From CAVQRC01 sp963715045 (GTDB taxonomy: Bacteria; Planctomycetota; Planctomycetia; Pirellulales; Lacipirellulaceae), in the NCBI GenBank assembly GCA_963715045.1, contig CAVQRC010000019.1:112796-176795 (forward strand): DNA of 64,000 bases. The letters are read 5' to 3'. Positions 49,572-59,235 of the stretch are shown here, piece by piece; within the stretch, counting starts at the first letter, position 1, and each line of letters opens with the position of its first letter. A model generated the notes under the pieces. That model did not search any database, was not told the origin of the DNA, and saw nothing but the letters and a program-made list of their open reading frames with translations. A program made the translations under genes and the position numbers.

Positions 49572-50658
49572 ATGGCGACCAACGTCAATCCCTTCCCCGA
49601 GGAAAACTCCCCTCCCATCCTCACCATCGGACAGCACATCCTCCGCGAGCAGCGGAAGCACTCGCCGGACGCGACAGGCAGTTTTTCCTGGCTGCTATCA
49701 GGAATCACGCTCGCCACGAAGATGACCCAGGCCCGCGTCCGCCGGGCTGGGCTTCTCGACGTGCTGGGTGCCGCCGGCGGCGAGAATGTCCATGGAGAAA
49801 CACAACAGAAGCTCGACGTCTACGCCGACCGTGCCCTCGCCCATTGCCTGGCCGTCCGCGAAAACGTGGCCATCATCGCCTCCGAGGAAAACGAGAAGGC
49901 GATCACCTTCGACGGCCGCAATGGACACGGCAAGTATGTCGTCATCTTTGATCCGCTCGACGGTTCGTCCAATATCGACGTCAACGTCAGTGTCGGTACG
50001 ATCTTCTCGATCCTGGCGATTCCCGAGGAATACCGCGGCAGCAGCGATCCGACCGGTGCCTGCCTCCAGCCGGGCGTGAAGCAACTCGCGGCCGGATACG
50101 TCGTCTACGGATCGTCGACGATCATGGTCTACACGACCGGACACGGCGTGCACGGGTTCACGCTCGACCCCTCGGTCGGCGCCTACGTACTCAGCCACGA
50201 AGACATTCGCATGCCCACCGAGGGCAAATACTACTCCTCGAACGACGCCTATTGGGAGACTTTTCCCCAGAACTACCGCGACTACATCACGTATCTTCGC
50301 AGCGGTGCGTCGGGGCGGAACTACGCTTTGCGGTACATCGGGTCGCTGGTCGCCGATTTTCACCGCACGCTGCTGCGGGGCGGCGTCTTCCTCTATCCGC
50401 CGACCGAGAACAACCCCGCAAGGCAAGCTGCGGCTGCTCTACGAGGCCAACCCCGTGGCATTCATCGCCGAGCAGGCCGGCGGCCGGGCATCCGACGGCA
50501 CGCAGCGGATCCTCGAGGTCCAACCGACCGCGATCCACCAGCGAACGCCCCTGGTGGTCGGCAGTCAGGCCGAAATGGAAGACTTCGAGCGGTTCGTAAA
50601 ACCCTCCGCCGTGTCGACGCCACCTCCCCGTCAGAGCGTCGCGGCAACAACAACCTAG
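49572..50658 (+). CDS. fbp: Class I fructose-1,6-bisphosphatase, one frame change
   Basis: About 362 residues. ATNVNPFPEENSPPILTIGQ, EKAITFDGRN-like segment, VVIFDPLDGSSNIDVNVSVG (metal site) and GVFLYPPTENNP; after that the frame changes at about 50418, where the CCCC of AACAACCCCGC should be CCC to give NPQGKLRLLYEANP. The C-terminus FIAEQAGGRASDGTQRILEV matches class I FBPase. Hydrolyses fructose 1,6-bisphosphate in gluconeogenesis. Start at ATG 49572. Confidence 0.9.
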
Positions 50659-50678
50659 ACGGCGTCGCAGTGGTTACC

Positions 50679-50705
50679 ACGAAATACACGAAATACACGA
50701 AACTG
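50679..50705. repeat. Short array of ACGAAATAC units
   Basis: CACGAAATACACGAAATACA followed by CGAAA: about three 9-bp units, the reverse complement of the longer array at 50788-50864. Lies just after the fbp stop. Confidence 0.8.
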
Positions 50706-50787
50706 CAGCATCGTTTCGATAGTCAGTCGCGAGACCGAAATCTGATCGCCCAGACTCGTTTTCGTCTGGATCAGGTTTCGATCCTTT

Positions 50788-50864
50788 CTTTTCGTGTATT
50801 TCGTGTATTTCGTGTATTTCGTGTATTTCGTCGTATTTCGTGGTATTTCGTGGTGTTCCGTGGT
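50788..50864. repeat. Nine-base tandem repeat (TTTCGTGTA)n with degenerate tail
   Basis: Four to five perfect TTTCGTGTA units followed by TTTCGTCGTA, TTTCGTGGTA and TTTCGTGGTG variants. It is inverted relative to 50679-50705, separated by about 80 bp, and lies between the converging fbp and fucosidase stop codons. Repeats of this wording are common noncoding filler in environmental planctomycete DNA. Confidence 0.85.
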
Positions 50865-50871
50865 TGCCACG

Positions 50872-52262
50872 TCAATTCGCGATCTGCAGCCGGATCACCG
50901 AGACGGCCGGATCCGGATCCTTGCCGATGTGGTCAGCGTCACCGCGCCGTCGACTTGTGCGAACGGAATCGACGGTTCCACCGTCCAGCAGTCGCGCTTC
51001 GCGCACCTGGCCCTCGATGCCGCGTCAGCACGAGCTTCCCATCAGTCGGCCAGTCGAAGACGTGAAGGTAAAGCCGCTGCCCATCGTTGCTCCTGGTGAG
51101 ACGCCCCCACGCCGGTGTGTCGAGCCCGGCCGCCCCGCACCCATAGATCGACTCGCCATTGACCGCCATCCAGTTGCCGATCGCGGTCATCCGCTCGACG
51201 CTTTCGGCCGGAATCGTGCCGTCGCCGGTCGGGCCGACGTTCAGCAGGAAGTTGCCGCCCTTGCTCACGATGTCGACTAACGTGCGGATCAGGGTCGCCG
51301 ACGACTTCCAGGCGTGATCGTGCCGACTGTAGCCCCAGGTGGTGTTCATCGTCATGCACGTCTCCCAGTCGACGCCAGGCATGCCCGTGTCAGGGACGTG
51401 CTGCTCCGGCGTGATGAAGTCGCCGTACTTGGGATCGAGCTGCGGAGCAATGCCCGCCATCTTCATGCTCTTCCAGCCCGCCTCGGGGATCCGAAACAGC
51501 CGGTTGTTCATGATGATCGCCGGTTGTCGCGTACGAACCTTCTCCATCAGCTCGAACGCATGCCAGGCCTCTTCGCCCTGGAAATCCGTCGCGCTGTAGT
51601 CCCACCACATGATGTCGAGCGGCCCGTACTGCGACACCAGTTCGTTCACCTGGGCGTGAAGGTACTCGACGTACTTGCGGTGGTCGCGGTGACCGTTGGG
51701 GTAAGGCTGTCCCTTGAGCGGATGCGGAAGCAGCTTCGACTTGCCGTATTCGTACTGGTCGTGATGCCAGTCGATCACGGAATGATAGAAGCCGACCCGC
51801 AGGCCCTCGCTCCGGCAGGCATCCACGATTTCTCGCACCAGGTCGCGACCGACCACCGAACCCGCGTCGAATTCACTGACCTTCGAATCGTGCAGGGCGA
51901 AGCCATCGTGATGTTTCGTCGTAAACACCAGGTATCGGCAGCCCGCCGCCTTGGCCAGCCGGGCCCACGACGCGGCAAAGTCCGGGTGTGGGCACGAACA
52001 GCGGCCTGGCCCGCTCGAAGTACGTGTCGGTATCTGCCCGAACGCGATTCTGGATCCACTCCATGCCGCCCGTTTCGCCAACCGGCTTGCCGTCCCAGGT
52101 GCCGGCGAGCCCCGAGTACAGCCCCCAGTGCACGAACATGCCGAAGCGGGCGTCACGCCACCACTGCATCCGTTCGTCGCGCTCGTCCGTCGGTGCCGCC
52201 GCATCCGCAACGCCTGAAAAACAACTGCCCAGCAACGCCAGCCCGAGTATTACGGTTCGCAT
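50872..52262 (-). CDS. Alpha-L-fucosidase, GH29, exported, two frame changes
   Basis: Start at 52262 (RBS TGAGGAG) with signal peptide MRTVILGLALLGSCFSGVAD. The GH29 start MQWWRDARFGMFVHWGLYSG lies in the first frame; a change near 51990 leads to CRYLVFTTKHHDGFALHDSK, VGFYHSVIDWHH, GPLDIMWWDYSATDF (nucleophile Asp region), MNTTWGYSRHDHAW and GGNFLLNVGPTGDG. A second change near 51020 is needed to read the tail REARLLDGGTVDSVRTS to the TGA at 50872. About 463 residues. Releases fucose from glycans outside the cytoplasm, consistent with a polysaccharide-degrading planctomycete. Confidence 0.88.
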
Positions 52263-52293
52263 TTTGAAAAACTCCTCAGGAAAACGGGACACG

Positions 52294-53045
52294 CTACCCA
52301 CGCATGGCCTCTTGTAAGGCTCTGAGCCGTTCGACGGTCGCCGGACTGGCCAGCAGTGCTTCATTAAGCGCGTTCACGCCTGCCAGCTCCTCGGCATCCA
52401 GCCCGGTCTTCCTGGCCATCAGATTGAGCTGAGATTTCGTTTCCGCGATCGCCTCGGCCGAGCAACCGACGATCCGGTGGGCCAGCTCGTAGACCATCTC
52501 CTCGAGTCGGTCGGCAACGATGACCGTGTTGTACAGCCCTGCGTGGTACGCATCGTCGGCCGAGATCGTGTGGGCGGTGAACAGCAGTTCCTTGGCCTTA
52601 TGAAGCCCCATCACCTGCACGAAGTACGCCAGCAGCTCAACCGGCAGCGGAATCCCCAGCTTGTTCGACGTGATCGCCACCTCGGCATTGGGCGTGGCAA
52701 TCACGATGTCGGCACTCAGCAGAATCAGCAGGCCGCCCGCGTACACCGCACCTTCGACCATCGCGACGACCGGTATCGGAATCGCCTGGATCCTCTCGAC
52801 GATTGCCAGCGTCGGGTTCTCTGAGTGCAGCGAATCGAGCGTCAATTCGCTCAGATCGTGGCCTGCACACCAGACCCGCGCCCGGCGTTGGCCCGCAGCA
52901 CGACCACGCGGGCCTCACTCGCCGCGGCGTCGTCGAGTCGCTCGAGGAGCAGCCGGGCCAGCTCGGCGTTGATCGCGTTTCGTTTCTCGTCTCGATCGAG
53001 CGTAATCGTGGCAATCCCCTCAGCGTCGATCGCGTACTTGAGCAT
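52294..53045 (-). CDS. Enoyl-CoA hydratase/isomerase family, methylmalonyl-CoA decarboxylase (ScpB)-like, one frame change
   Basis: Start MLKYAIDAEGIATITLDRDE followed by KRNAINAELARLLLERLDD; the frame changes near 52875 and continues WCAGHDLSEL, AIPIPVVAMVEGAVYAGGLL (oxyanion hole), SADIVIATPNAEVAITSNKL and LGIPLPVELLAYF. About 250 residues. The wording AGHDLSEL, MVEGAVYAGG and KAKELLFTAHTI resembles E. coli ScpB (YgfG), a biotin-independent methylmalonyl-CoA decarboxylase, more than crotonases of beta-oxidation. That assignment is tentative, but the mutase cluster in the same window makes it plausible. Confidence 0.75.
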
Positions 53046-53061
53046 GGGTCGTTGTTCCTGG

Positions 53062-53086
53062 GTGGGCCACACTCGCCGAGTGAGGC
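53062..53086 (+). repeat. Degenerate single REP-type hairpin
   Basis: GTGGGCCACACTCGCCGAGTGAGGC shares the GTGG head and the CACTCGCCGAGTG palindrome with the left ends of the REPIN-like elements, but the outer stem has decayed. Located in the leader of the crotonase gene. Confidence 0.5.
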
Positions 53087-53383
53087 TCTGAACCTGTAAC
53101 CGGCCATCCTCTGAGGGCCCCGTTGCCCCGCCAGCCTACCCTCGATGCCGCTGCGACTCCATGTGACAAAGCCCGGCATTTGGTGCCGGTTGGGTGTTGA
53201 ACGGAGGAGTGCTGTGGATGCGTTTGATCCGGCGGCCATACAGTCCATCAGAATGCCGGGATTTTCCGCAAGCGGGGAACGACGCTACGAGGAGGCAAGT
53301 CGCGGCGGCCAGGCTCTTCCGCCGCCAGCCCATGCTCGGCTTCTTGAGCCGCGGCGCCCCGGTTGTCGGGGTGCCGAAACAAA

Positions 53384-54404
53384 TCAGGCATTCGAGCGGG
53401 GAAGGAGTTCAACCTCCATACGAGGCCCCGCTGGCATTGTCATCCGTGACGAACTGCGGAATGCCGTTGATAACATCCACGGAGTCGCGATGGATGTGCC
53501 CGGCGAAGATCCCCAACAAGTTCGGAGCGTCGAAGACTTCGCGGTGGAAATCGAGCGTGACCTGGGTGTGCCCGGAGTCAGGCCATCGAGGACGACGTTC
53601 GAGTTCATAGTTCCGATCCGTCTTCGCGCCCCAGGCCGGATGGCCGCAGCCGAATCCGACCGGGCGCCCCGGAGCGAACAGGGGGATGTGAACCATGAGT
53701 ATCAGCGGTTTGCCGCTGCGGACTTGATCGCGAAAGAAATCCAGTTGCTCAGGCAGGATCTGGTAGTCCGAATTGTCGATCGCCAGGATGCGTATTCCGG
53801 CAACATCGTGGGCCAGCATGAGGGGGTTTTTACCCTGGTAGAGGGGCTTCAGTCGCTTCTCGATCCAGGTGGCCCGCAGCTCGTTGAGCGAACCTTTCAT
53901 TCCTTCGTAATGCCAGTCATGGTTCCCCGCGACGTAGAGGTACGGCAGCTTGGCCTCTTCCAGTCTAGCGCCCACCCACTCGATGGCGGCTTCGGAAGGA
54001 AAGCTGAAGATGTCACCGACCAGGGCGAGCAAATCGACGTTTCGCTCCTGGCCCTTCTGAAGAACTCGCACAAAACTTTCGGCGGGGTTCGTCGGCTCAC
54101 CCGTTTTGAAGTGCTGCGTTTCGTTGTAGGCGGCGGCCATTCGCCCGCTGAACTGGCGGTAGGGTACGCCGCGCTGGTCGTCGGTGAACAGATGGGTGTC
54201 CGCCGCCACCAGTATGCGGATCGGCTGCGTTACGGCGTCCGAATAGAACCGCACGCGATTACCGTCGACGGCAAAGGTCGTGTGAGCACGACCGCTGCCT
54301 CCAGTTGCTTCAGCGGTCTCGGTCTGCGAACCGCTTGCCATCCCGAGACGCACGCCGGTGGAAGCGACACCCGCGGAAAACAGAAACGAACGCCGATCCA
54401 TCAT
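53384..54404 (-). CDS. Calcineurin-like metallophosphoesterase, exported
   Basis: N-terminus MMDRRSFLFSAGVASTGVRL is a twin-arginine-like signal. Metallophosphoesterase motifs in order: VAADTHLF (DxH), LALVGDIFSF (GD), VAGNHDWHYEG (GNHD), MVHIPLFAPG (H) and FAGHIHRDSVD (GHxH). The first stop is at 53409 after NASGASYGG; a one-base shift there would extend it to VELLPRSNA and end at 53384, closer to related proteins, so I give the longer span. Substrate unknown. Followed on the same strand, upstream, by a beta-lactamase-fold hydrolase gene six bases away, so probably an operon. Confidence 0.82.
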
Positions 54405-54410
54405 GCATAC

Positions 54411-55640
54411 TCAGTTGGGTGAATCTTGCAGCACGCAGGCAGAAGCCCGACGAACGAAGTCCTCGAAAAACCAATCGCCACTTCCACCCGTCTGACGCGT
54501 GACGACCAGGTCGAGACTCGGCACGAAAGAGATCAGCTGTCCTCCAGAACCCGGTTTGAAGCGGGCATCCCTCGGGATGTCGCGTCCTTGCTCGCCGCCC
54601 ATGAGGGCGGGCAGTTCCCAGCCGTGGGACCACGACTCCGCATTCCGTCCAAAGCTTTTCTTAGTGACTCCTTTGACGGAATGGGTGGGATGGGCGGTTT
54701 GCTCGACAAACCATCGAGGGATCACCTGACGCTCCCCCCAGCGGCCGTTGCGCAACATGCAGTAGGCGATCCGTGCCATTTCGCGAGCGGGCAGGCCCAT
54801 CGCATGCGAAGCGTGGTTCCCGATGGGTGGCTCTCCTTCCAGCGTGCCGAACGACCATTTCTCGACGCCCAGGGGCTTGAGCAAATTCTGGATCGCGAAT
54901 TGATCATAGGGCATGCCCGTGACGTTCTCGCAGACGAGCGCCGCATGGTAGAACGCATGCGTCGAGTATTCCAGCGTGGTTCCCGGGGAGAAGAACAGCT
55001 TTGCCGTTCGTCCATCGCCGCCGTGGCCAAGGACGTACTCCCACCGTTGCTGGTTGCGAATGCCGTATCCCTCCGGTGTAATGCCCGAAGTGTGATTGAG
55101 GAGTTGTTTGATTTGGATTTGAGTCTTGCGAGGATCGCTCAGCGGCTGAGCCCAGGGGATGTAGTCAAAAGCCGCATCTTCGAAGGTCATCCTGCGGGCC
55201 AGTGTGCCTCCTCGACTCTCTGCGGAAGCAATCGCCAGGACGGTGGCGCAGATGGCCTTGGCACAGGACTTGACATCGCCGGTGTGTGTCTTGGCGTTTC
55301 GATTTCTTTCAACCTCGAGCACGACGTAGCCGTGGCGAATGACGACGGCGGCGAAAGGCCGGGTATCCGACTCCAGCAGCCACTGCTTGAGACTCTCCAG
55401 TTTCGCTGGATCCATCCCGGCGAGTTGGCGGATCTCTTTCGGTTCAATCAGCTTCCGCCATCCGCCCTGCGACTCTGAAGGAGGGAAGTACTCCGGACCG
55501 CTGGGAGCATTACTGACCACGGCCGGCGGGCTGCCTGCCGCTTCGACAAACCGATTCCCCTCGGCGCGGCCAGTCGCTGCCGCAGTGCAGAAAATAACCG
55601 CGACCAGAGTAGCTCTTATGAATCGTTGCAGAACGAGCAA
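54411..55640 (-). CDS. Beta-lactamase-family serine hydrolase, exported
   Basis: 409 residues from TTG 55640, which has AAGGAG eight bases upstream; the frame is open further but that region belongs to the preceding gene. Signal peptide RFIRATLVAVIFCTAAATGR ending RAEG. Class C beta-lactamase/DD-peptidase fold: DVKSCAKAICATVLAIA supplies SxxK, LEYSTHAFYHAAL lies at the YxN position (YST), LLNHTSGITPEGYG is the typical HTSG loop. RHGYVVLE and PGSGGQLISFVPSLDLVV are family features. Likely an esterase or peptidase of the periplasm rather than an antibiotic-resistance enzyme. Frame intact. Confidence 0.85.
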   Translation of the reverse strand: MLVLQRFIRATLVAVIFCTAAATGRAEGNRFVEAAGSPPAVVSNAPSGPEYFPPSESQGGWRKLIEPKEIRQLAGMDPAKLESLKQWLLESDTRPFAAVVIRHGYVVLEVERNRNAKTHTGDVKSCAKAICATVLAIASAESRGGTLARRMTFEDAAFDYIPWAQPLSDPRKTQIQIKQLLNHTSGITPEGYGIRNQQRWEYVLGHGGDGRTAKLFFSPGTTLEYSTHAFYHAALVCENVTGMPYDQFAIQNLLKPLGVEKWSFGTLEGEPPIGNHASHAMGLPAREMARIAYCMLRNGRWGERQVIPRWFVEQTAHPTHSVKGVTKKSFGRNAESWSHGWELPALMGGEQGRDIPRDARFKPGSGGQLISFVPSLDLVVTRQTGGSGDWFFEDFVRRASACVLQDSPN

Positions 55641-56781
55641 TTTTCGGGCTCCTTCGTCAGGGGGCTCCACCGGCAGCTCATGGCCAGCGTACCGAGGAGA
55701 ACCAGGACGTGTGAAGACGGTTCCGGAATGCTGGTTCCCAGAACTGCGTCGGCTGTCCCTTTCACGGGTTCGCTCCGTCGATCGTTTCACCTCCGGCAAT
55801 CGAGGCACACGCTCGATGAATCTTGGCGTCGATCGCGTAGTTGAGCACCCGGACCGATCCGTCTGCAAAGGCCGAATTCCAGCCGTTCGGATGCGCGCTG
55901 CCAAAACCATGACATGCGAGGCAATTGCCTGTACGGTCCATTGCAGGCGGGTAGGCGGCAAACCGCACGTAGGAATTGGCAGAGCCAGAGCACTTCGTCC
56001 AACCCACGACCGGTGAACGATCGCCATAGTCCCTGCCACTGGTATAGTTCTCGACATTCATCGCCTTCTCTCCGATCAGGTAGCTGTTGCTGAGCCCGTC
56101 CGTGACGTGTCTGGCAGCAGGTCTGCGGCCGAACATCCAGATTCCAGGAGATTCAAGATGCAGTAAGGCTCCATCCGTCCTGAAAGCTCCTCCATTCATG
56201 GCATAGTCCGTCCGTGCCGCCGTCGGCCCGAATCGTTCCAGGTAGTCGGTATGCAGCGGATAATCGGTCGCTTCTCGCCGCGTGGGACAGTTCAGTGGTG
56301 GAGTGGCACTTCGCGCTGCCGCCTGCATTCGTTGGTCGAGAACTGTTGCAGCGGCCGCCGCAGCAAGCTGGTCGGCCAGCTCAGCTTCTTCGAGATAGGG
56401 CAACAGCTGAATCATCCAACTGCCGCCTGCCCAACCTCCCTGGAGTTGTGCGTGTAAGCCACTGCTTCCGTAACGGACGTAAACGGGAAGACGCTCGCCG
56501 CCATAGCCGGGAAACGCTTGGTGAGCGGCGTGATAGTTCTGCGTAGCCAGCCCCTGTTGTTTGAGATTGTTGCAGCACGCGAACGTACGCGCCGCCTCGC
56601 GAGCGACCTCCAGGGCCGGCAGCATCAGAGCGAGAATGACACAACTGGTCGCGATCACGACACTGATTTCGATGAGTGTGAAGGCGTGCCTGACCGTCTC
56701 GAGTCTGCCGGTGTTTGCCGTGATCGCACCGATGTCCGTCGTCGATCGGGTTTTCGCGGCGGAGCTGCGGCGGATCGTCAT
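55616..56781 (-). CDS. DUF1559 prepilin-like protein ending in a PEP-CTERM-type tail, one frame change
   Basis: From ATG 56781. The type IV pilin-like N-terminus RHAFTLIEISVVIATSCVIL followed by ALMLPALEVAREAAR and NNLKQQGLATQNYHAAHQAF is the planctomycete DUF1559 start; HPNGWNSAFADGSVRVL matches the H-x9-DG motif. The main frame stops at 55762 after DGANP. In the next frame the sequence continues EPVKGTADAVLGTSIPEPSS then HVLVLLGTLAMSCRW and charged residues to a TAA at 55616: a PEP motif, hydrophobic helix and polar end. A single indel near 55765 would join them. The end overlaps the beta-lactamase-fold gene start by 25 bases. Confidence 0.78.
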
Positions 56782-57800
56782 GCTGCCCGCTGCGTCCGCG
56801 AAAACCAGTCTGCGGTGAGGCGGATGATGAGACGGACGTGCTCTCCTGGACCGCCCGTGGCTGATTCGCCGTGCTTCCTGAACGAGCGAGTGCCCTGCAA
56901 TGCATTGCATGTTTCTGCCCCTCCTGATGGTTCTAATAAGCGATTTCGACACTCGAAGTGGCTATCCACTCCCGTGCGGCATGGTTCGCGGCAGTTGCCC
57001 GGCTCGAGCACCCGAGAAGACTCCGTAGACGTGTGGCCATCGGCGTTCGCCAGATCACACCGGATGAGTGTTGCCAGTGTCCCTCCGCCCGACACGCCGC
57101 CTGAAGGTCCGTGACGCTCACCTTGAAACGGCGACTCCGAAACGGAACGCTTCGGCACGCCGGGTGAACTCGTCTAATGAGATAGAATGCGCCCGAGCGA
57201 GAATGAGAACGCGGATACTCGTGTAATTGCGCTCTGAGGTATCGTGTGTAGACTGATCCGACACCCTCGGGCACGCTCAGGGCCGAAACGGGTCAATGGT
57301 AGCGATCACGGCCGGATGGCCGGTGCGGACCGGCAACAGACGACTCGCCCGCAAGCAAGCGATCGACAGCGAAACGCTGTCCCGTTGGTTGCCTCGGCTG
57401 TTTTAGCCGCCGCCGGGTGTCGGGTTGCCAGGCTGGCGATCAGGCATTCAAGGTGTTCTTAGGGAGCGATCATTGCCGATAAACGCGCGGATTCACCTTT
57501 TCCGGAACGATCCGCGACCGAATGCCGACTTGTTGTAAATGCGATGGCGGTTCTTCAGAGAACACCCCCGCAGCATGCAGGGACGAAGAGAAGACGTTGA
57601 CGGCTTGGCCAGATGGCCTGGACGCGATCAGCCCTCGAAGGGGGTGGCAGCGTGTCGCCGTGGGTGAGCGATGGCGAGCCTCCGGCGAGCCCTCGCGGAA
57701 CCCACGGACTCCAGGTGACGCCAGGCGGATCGGCTGAATCGTGACCGCATCCCGGAGTGCCCTGGAACCTGTCGTTCGCTTCGCGAACGATTCTTCTGTT

Positions 57801-57825
57801 GCGTGGCCGGCAAAGCCGGCCACGC
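57801..57825. other. Perfect 11-bp hairpin with AAA loop
   Basis: GCGTGGCCGGC-AAA-GCCGGCCACGC. A second smaller hairpin (GTTCGC-TTC-GCGAAC, about 57773-57787) lies just upstream. No T-tract follows on either strand. Confidence 0.7.
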
Positions 57826-57991
57826 CTGGAGACATCCATTGCAATTCGGGGCAGTCTCGCGCCGCGTCCCGAGCCGGCCCGTGACAATGCGGCACCGGCG
57901 ACTCGGTCCGTGGGCTACGCAACAACTCGCCGGAAACTCGTCGCCGCTCGCGCCGCGGCTCGATGATTTCGCCCCTTTCGGTGAGAGCCCC

Positions 57992-58152
57992 GTGGGTGAC
58001 ACTCGCCGAGTGTCACGGCGGTCCGGGGGGCGGTCGAGTAACAGCGACCCGACCGGAGAAGAGATCGGCCGCGGGAAGTTGAGGCCCTGACCGCGGTCGT
58101 CCAGGGCCAAGGCCTTACGTGCTGCCGGTCCCTCTGGGCGAGAGCGACCCAC
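57992..58152. repeat. REPIN-like element 1 (161 bp)
   Basis: Left REP 57992-58016: GTGG head then GTGACACTCG-CCGAGTGTCAC. Right REP 58128-58152 in inverted orientation ending CGACCCAC. Between them a conserved spacer with CAGCGACCCGACCGGAGAAG, GATCGGCCGCGGGAAGTTGA and CTTACGTGCTGCCGG. The right hairpin here is slightly decayed (CCTCTGGGCGAGAGCG). Confidence 0.85.
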
Positions 58153-58193
58153 GGGAGTTAAGCATGGTTTTGAATGTCCTTTCGGTGAGAGCC

Positions 58194-58354
58194 GTGGGTG
58201 ACACTCGCCGAGCGTCACGGCGGTCCAGAGGGCAATCCGGGAACAGCGACCCGACCGGAGAACAGATCGGCCGCGGGAAGTTGAGGCCCTGACCGCCGTC
58301 GCCCGGGGCGAAGGCCGTACGTGCTGCCGGTCCCTCTCGGCGAGAGTGACCCAC
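58194..58354. repeat. REPIN-like element 2 (161 bp)
   Basis: Same structure as element 1, offset 202 bp: left REP 58194-58218 (one change in the stem, GAGCGTCAC), right REP 58330-58354. The 40-bp linker to the neighbours contains TTTTGAATGTCCTTTCGGTG followed by AGAG, shared by elements 2, 3 and 4. Confidence 0.85.
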
Positions 58355-58397
58355 GGGAGTTGAGGATGTTTTTGAATGTCCTTTCGGTGAGAGCTCC

Positions 58398-58558
58398 GTG
58401 GGTGACACTCGCCGAGTGTCACGGTGGTCCAGAGGGCGGTCGGGTAACAGCGACCCGACCGGAGAAGAGATCGGCCACGGGAAGTTGAGGCCCTGACCGC
58501 GGTCGCCCGGGGCGAAGGCCGTACGTGCTGCCGGTCACTCTCGGCGAGAGTGACCCAC
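58398..58558. repeat. REPIN-like element 3 (161 bp)
   Basis: Left REP 58398-58422 and right REP 58534-58558, both with perfect stems. Its right flank (58559-58680) is homologous to the right flank of element 4 (63068-63185), so a block larger than the element itself was duplicated. Confidence 0.85.
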
Positions 58559-58705
58559 GGGAGCTAGTTGCATGAAGCGGACCTGCAGCCGCGACCGGCC
58601 GAGCGTGAAAGCCTGTTCTGTCACATACGCATCTGGGGCGATCAGCAGTTGCCGCGTACCGGGCATCAGCGACGTGGTACTGGCTGCCGCGTCTGCTGCG
58701 GTCAT
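58535..58705 (-). pseudogene. Short coding fragment abutting REPIN-like element 3
   Basis: 56 codons from ATG 58705, which overlaps the stop of the preceding fragment as TCATGA. It reads MTAADAAASTTSLMPGTRQL, LIAPDAYVTEQAFTLGRSRL, QVRFMQLA and then runs into the REP hairpin. The flank of element 4 encodes a related string (LMPSTRQLLIALDAYHTQQA, ARLGRPRLQLRF) in the same position. Both copies break off at the same point beside the element. Family not recognised. Confidence 0.45.
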
Positions 58706-58899
58706 GAGCAGAGCCTAGCGAGCTCGACGTCGGTAAGCGTTGCCAAGAGCCGCTCCGTGCCGTTACCGCCGGTGATCATCTTGCGTTGGAACTGGTGCAA
58801 GAGCGTGCTGGCCGCCATGAGGGCCAGGTACTTGTCGTGGTCGCGGCGGAGCCGCGTCTGGTCGTGCCGAAACGTGGGCCGGTCGGCCCAGGGGATCAC
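58702..58899 (-). pseudogene. Fragment of a primase-like mobile-element protein
   Basis: 65 residues: MIPWADRPTFRHDQTRLRRD, HDKYLALMAASTLLHQFQRK and a C-terminus LLATLTDVELARLCS. The RRDHDKYLxLxxAxxxLHQxQR pattern recalls a helical segment in CHC2/primase proteins of integrative elements. No zinc finger or Toprim domain is present, so it is at best a remnant. Family assignment is weak. Confidence 0.35.
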
Positions 58900-58996
58900 G
58901 ACCGGGTGCGACTTTGAACGGCGAGCTTTCTGATCCGACTTGAATGCCGCGGCGCACCGGAGACGGGCTGCATCCGAAAAAACGGGCCCGGCATGA

Positions 58997-59061
58997 GCGT
59001 GAAGAATTCACGCCGATTTTCTCTTATGGGTTTTTGATCCGCAGCAGGGCGTGCTGCGGAT
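58997..59061. other. Two perfect hairpins in tandem
   Basis: GCGTGAA-GAA-TTCACGC at 58997-59013 is followed on the plus strand by CGATTTTCTC. ATCCGCAGCA-GGGCG-TGCTGCGGAT at 59037-59061 has a 10-bp stem preceded by TTTTT (59031-59035, read as A5 on the minus strand). The region 58900-59235 otherwise shows no gene. They may be terminators or remnants of element ends. Confidence 0.55.
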
Positions 59062-59235
59062 TGGCGGGCGGGTCTGGCGATGGCAGCGAGAAGGCCCCCT
59101 GCGATTCCCGCCAACGCGGGTTTCGAGGACCCGTCAGGTGGGAGCGCGTCGGTTTTAGGGCCAGTGTCGATCGTTGTCCGGTTGCTCGCGCGTCAATTCT
59201 TGGCCTCCTGATCCGATACGTGGTATGTTTGGGCA

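Larger units (their letters stand above)
56782..58534. other. Long noncoding or decayed region with REPIN-like array
   Basis: About 1.75 kb with no frame I can assign to a protein family. 56953-57770 shows no repeat or domain. 57773-57825 carries two adjacent hairpins; 57992-58558 carries three tandem REPIN-like elements (separate entries). High GC, with many spurious open frames produced by the repeats. Confidence 0.6.

Noticed and set aside
57985..58560. CRISPR array
   Set aside because: The repeated units are about 161 bp with internal palindromes and near-identical spacers between them; there are no short unique spacers and no cas genes.
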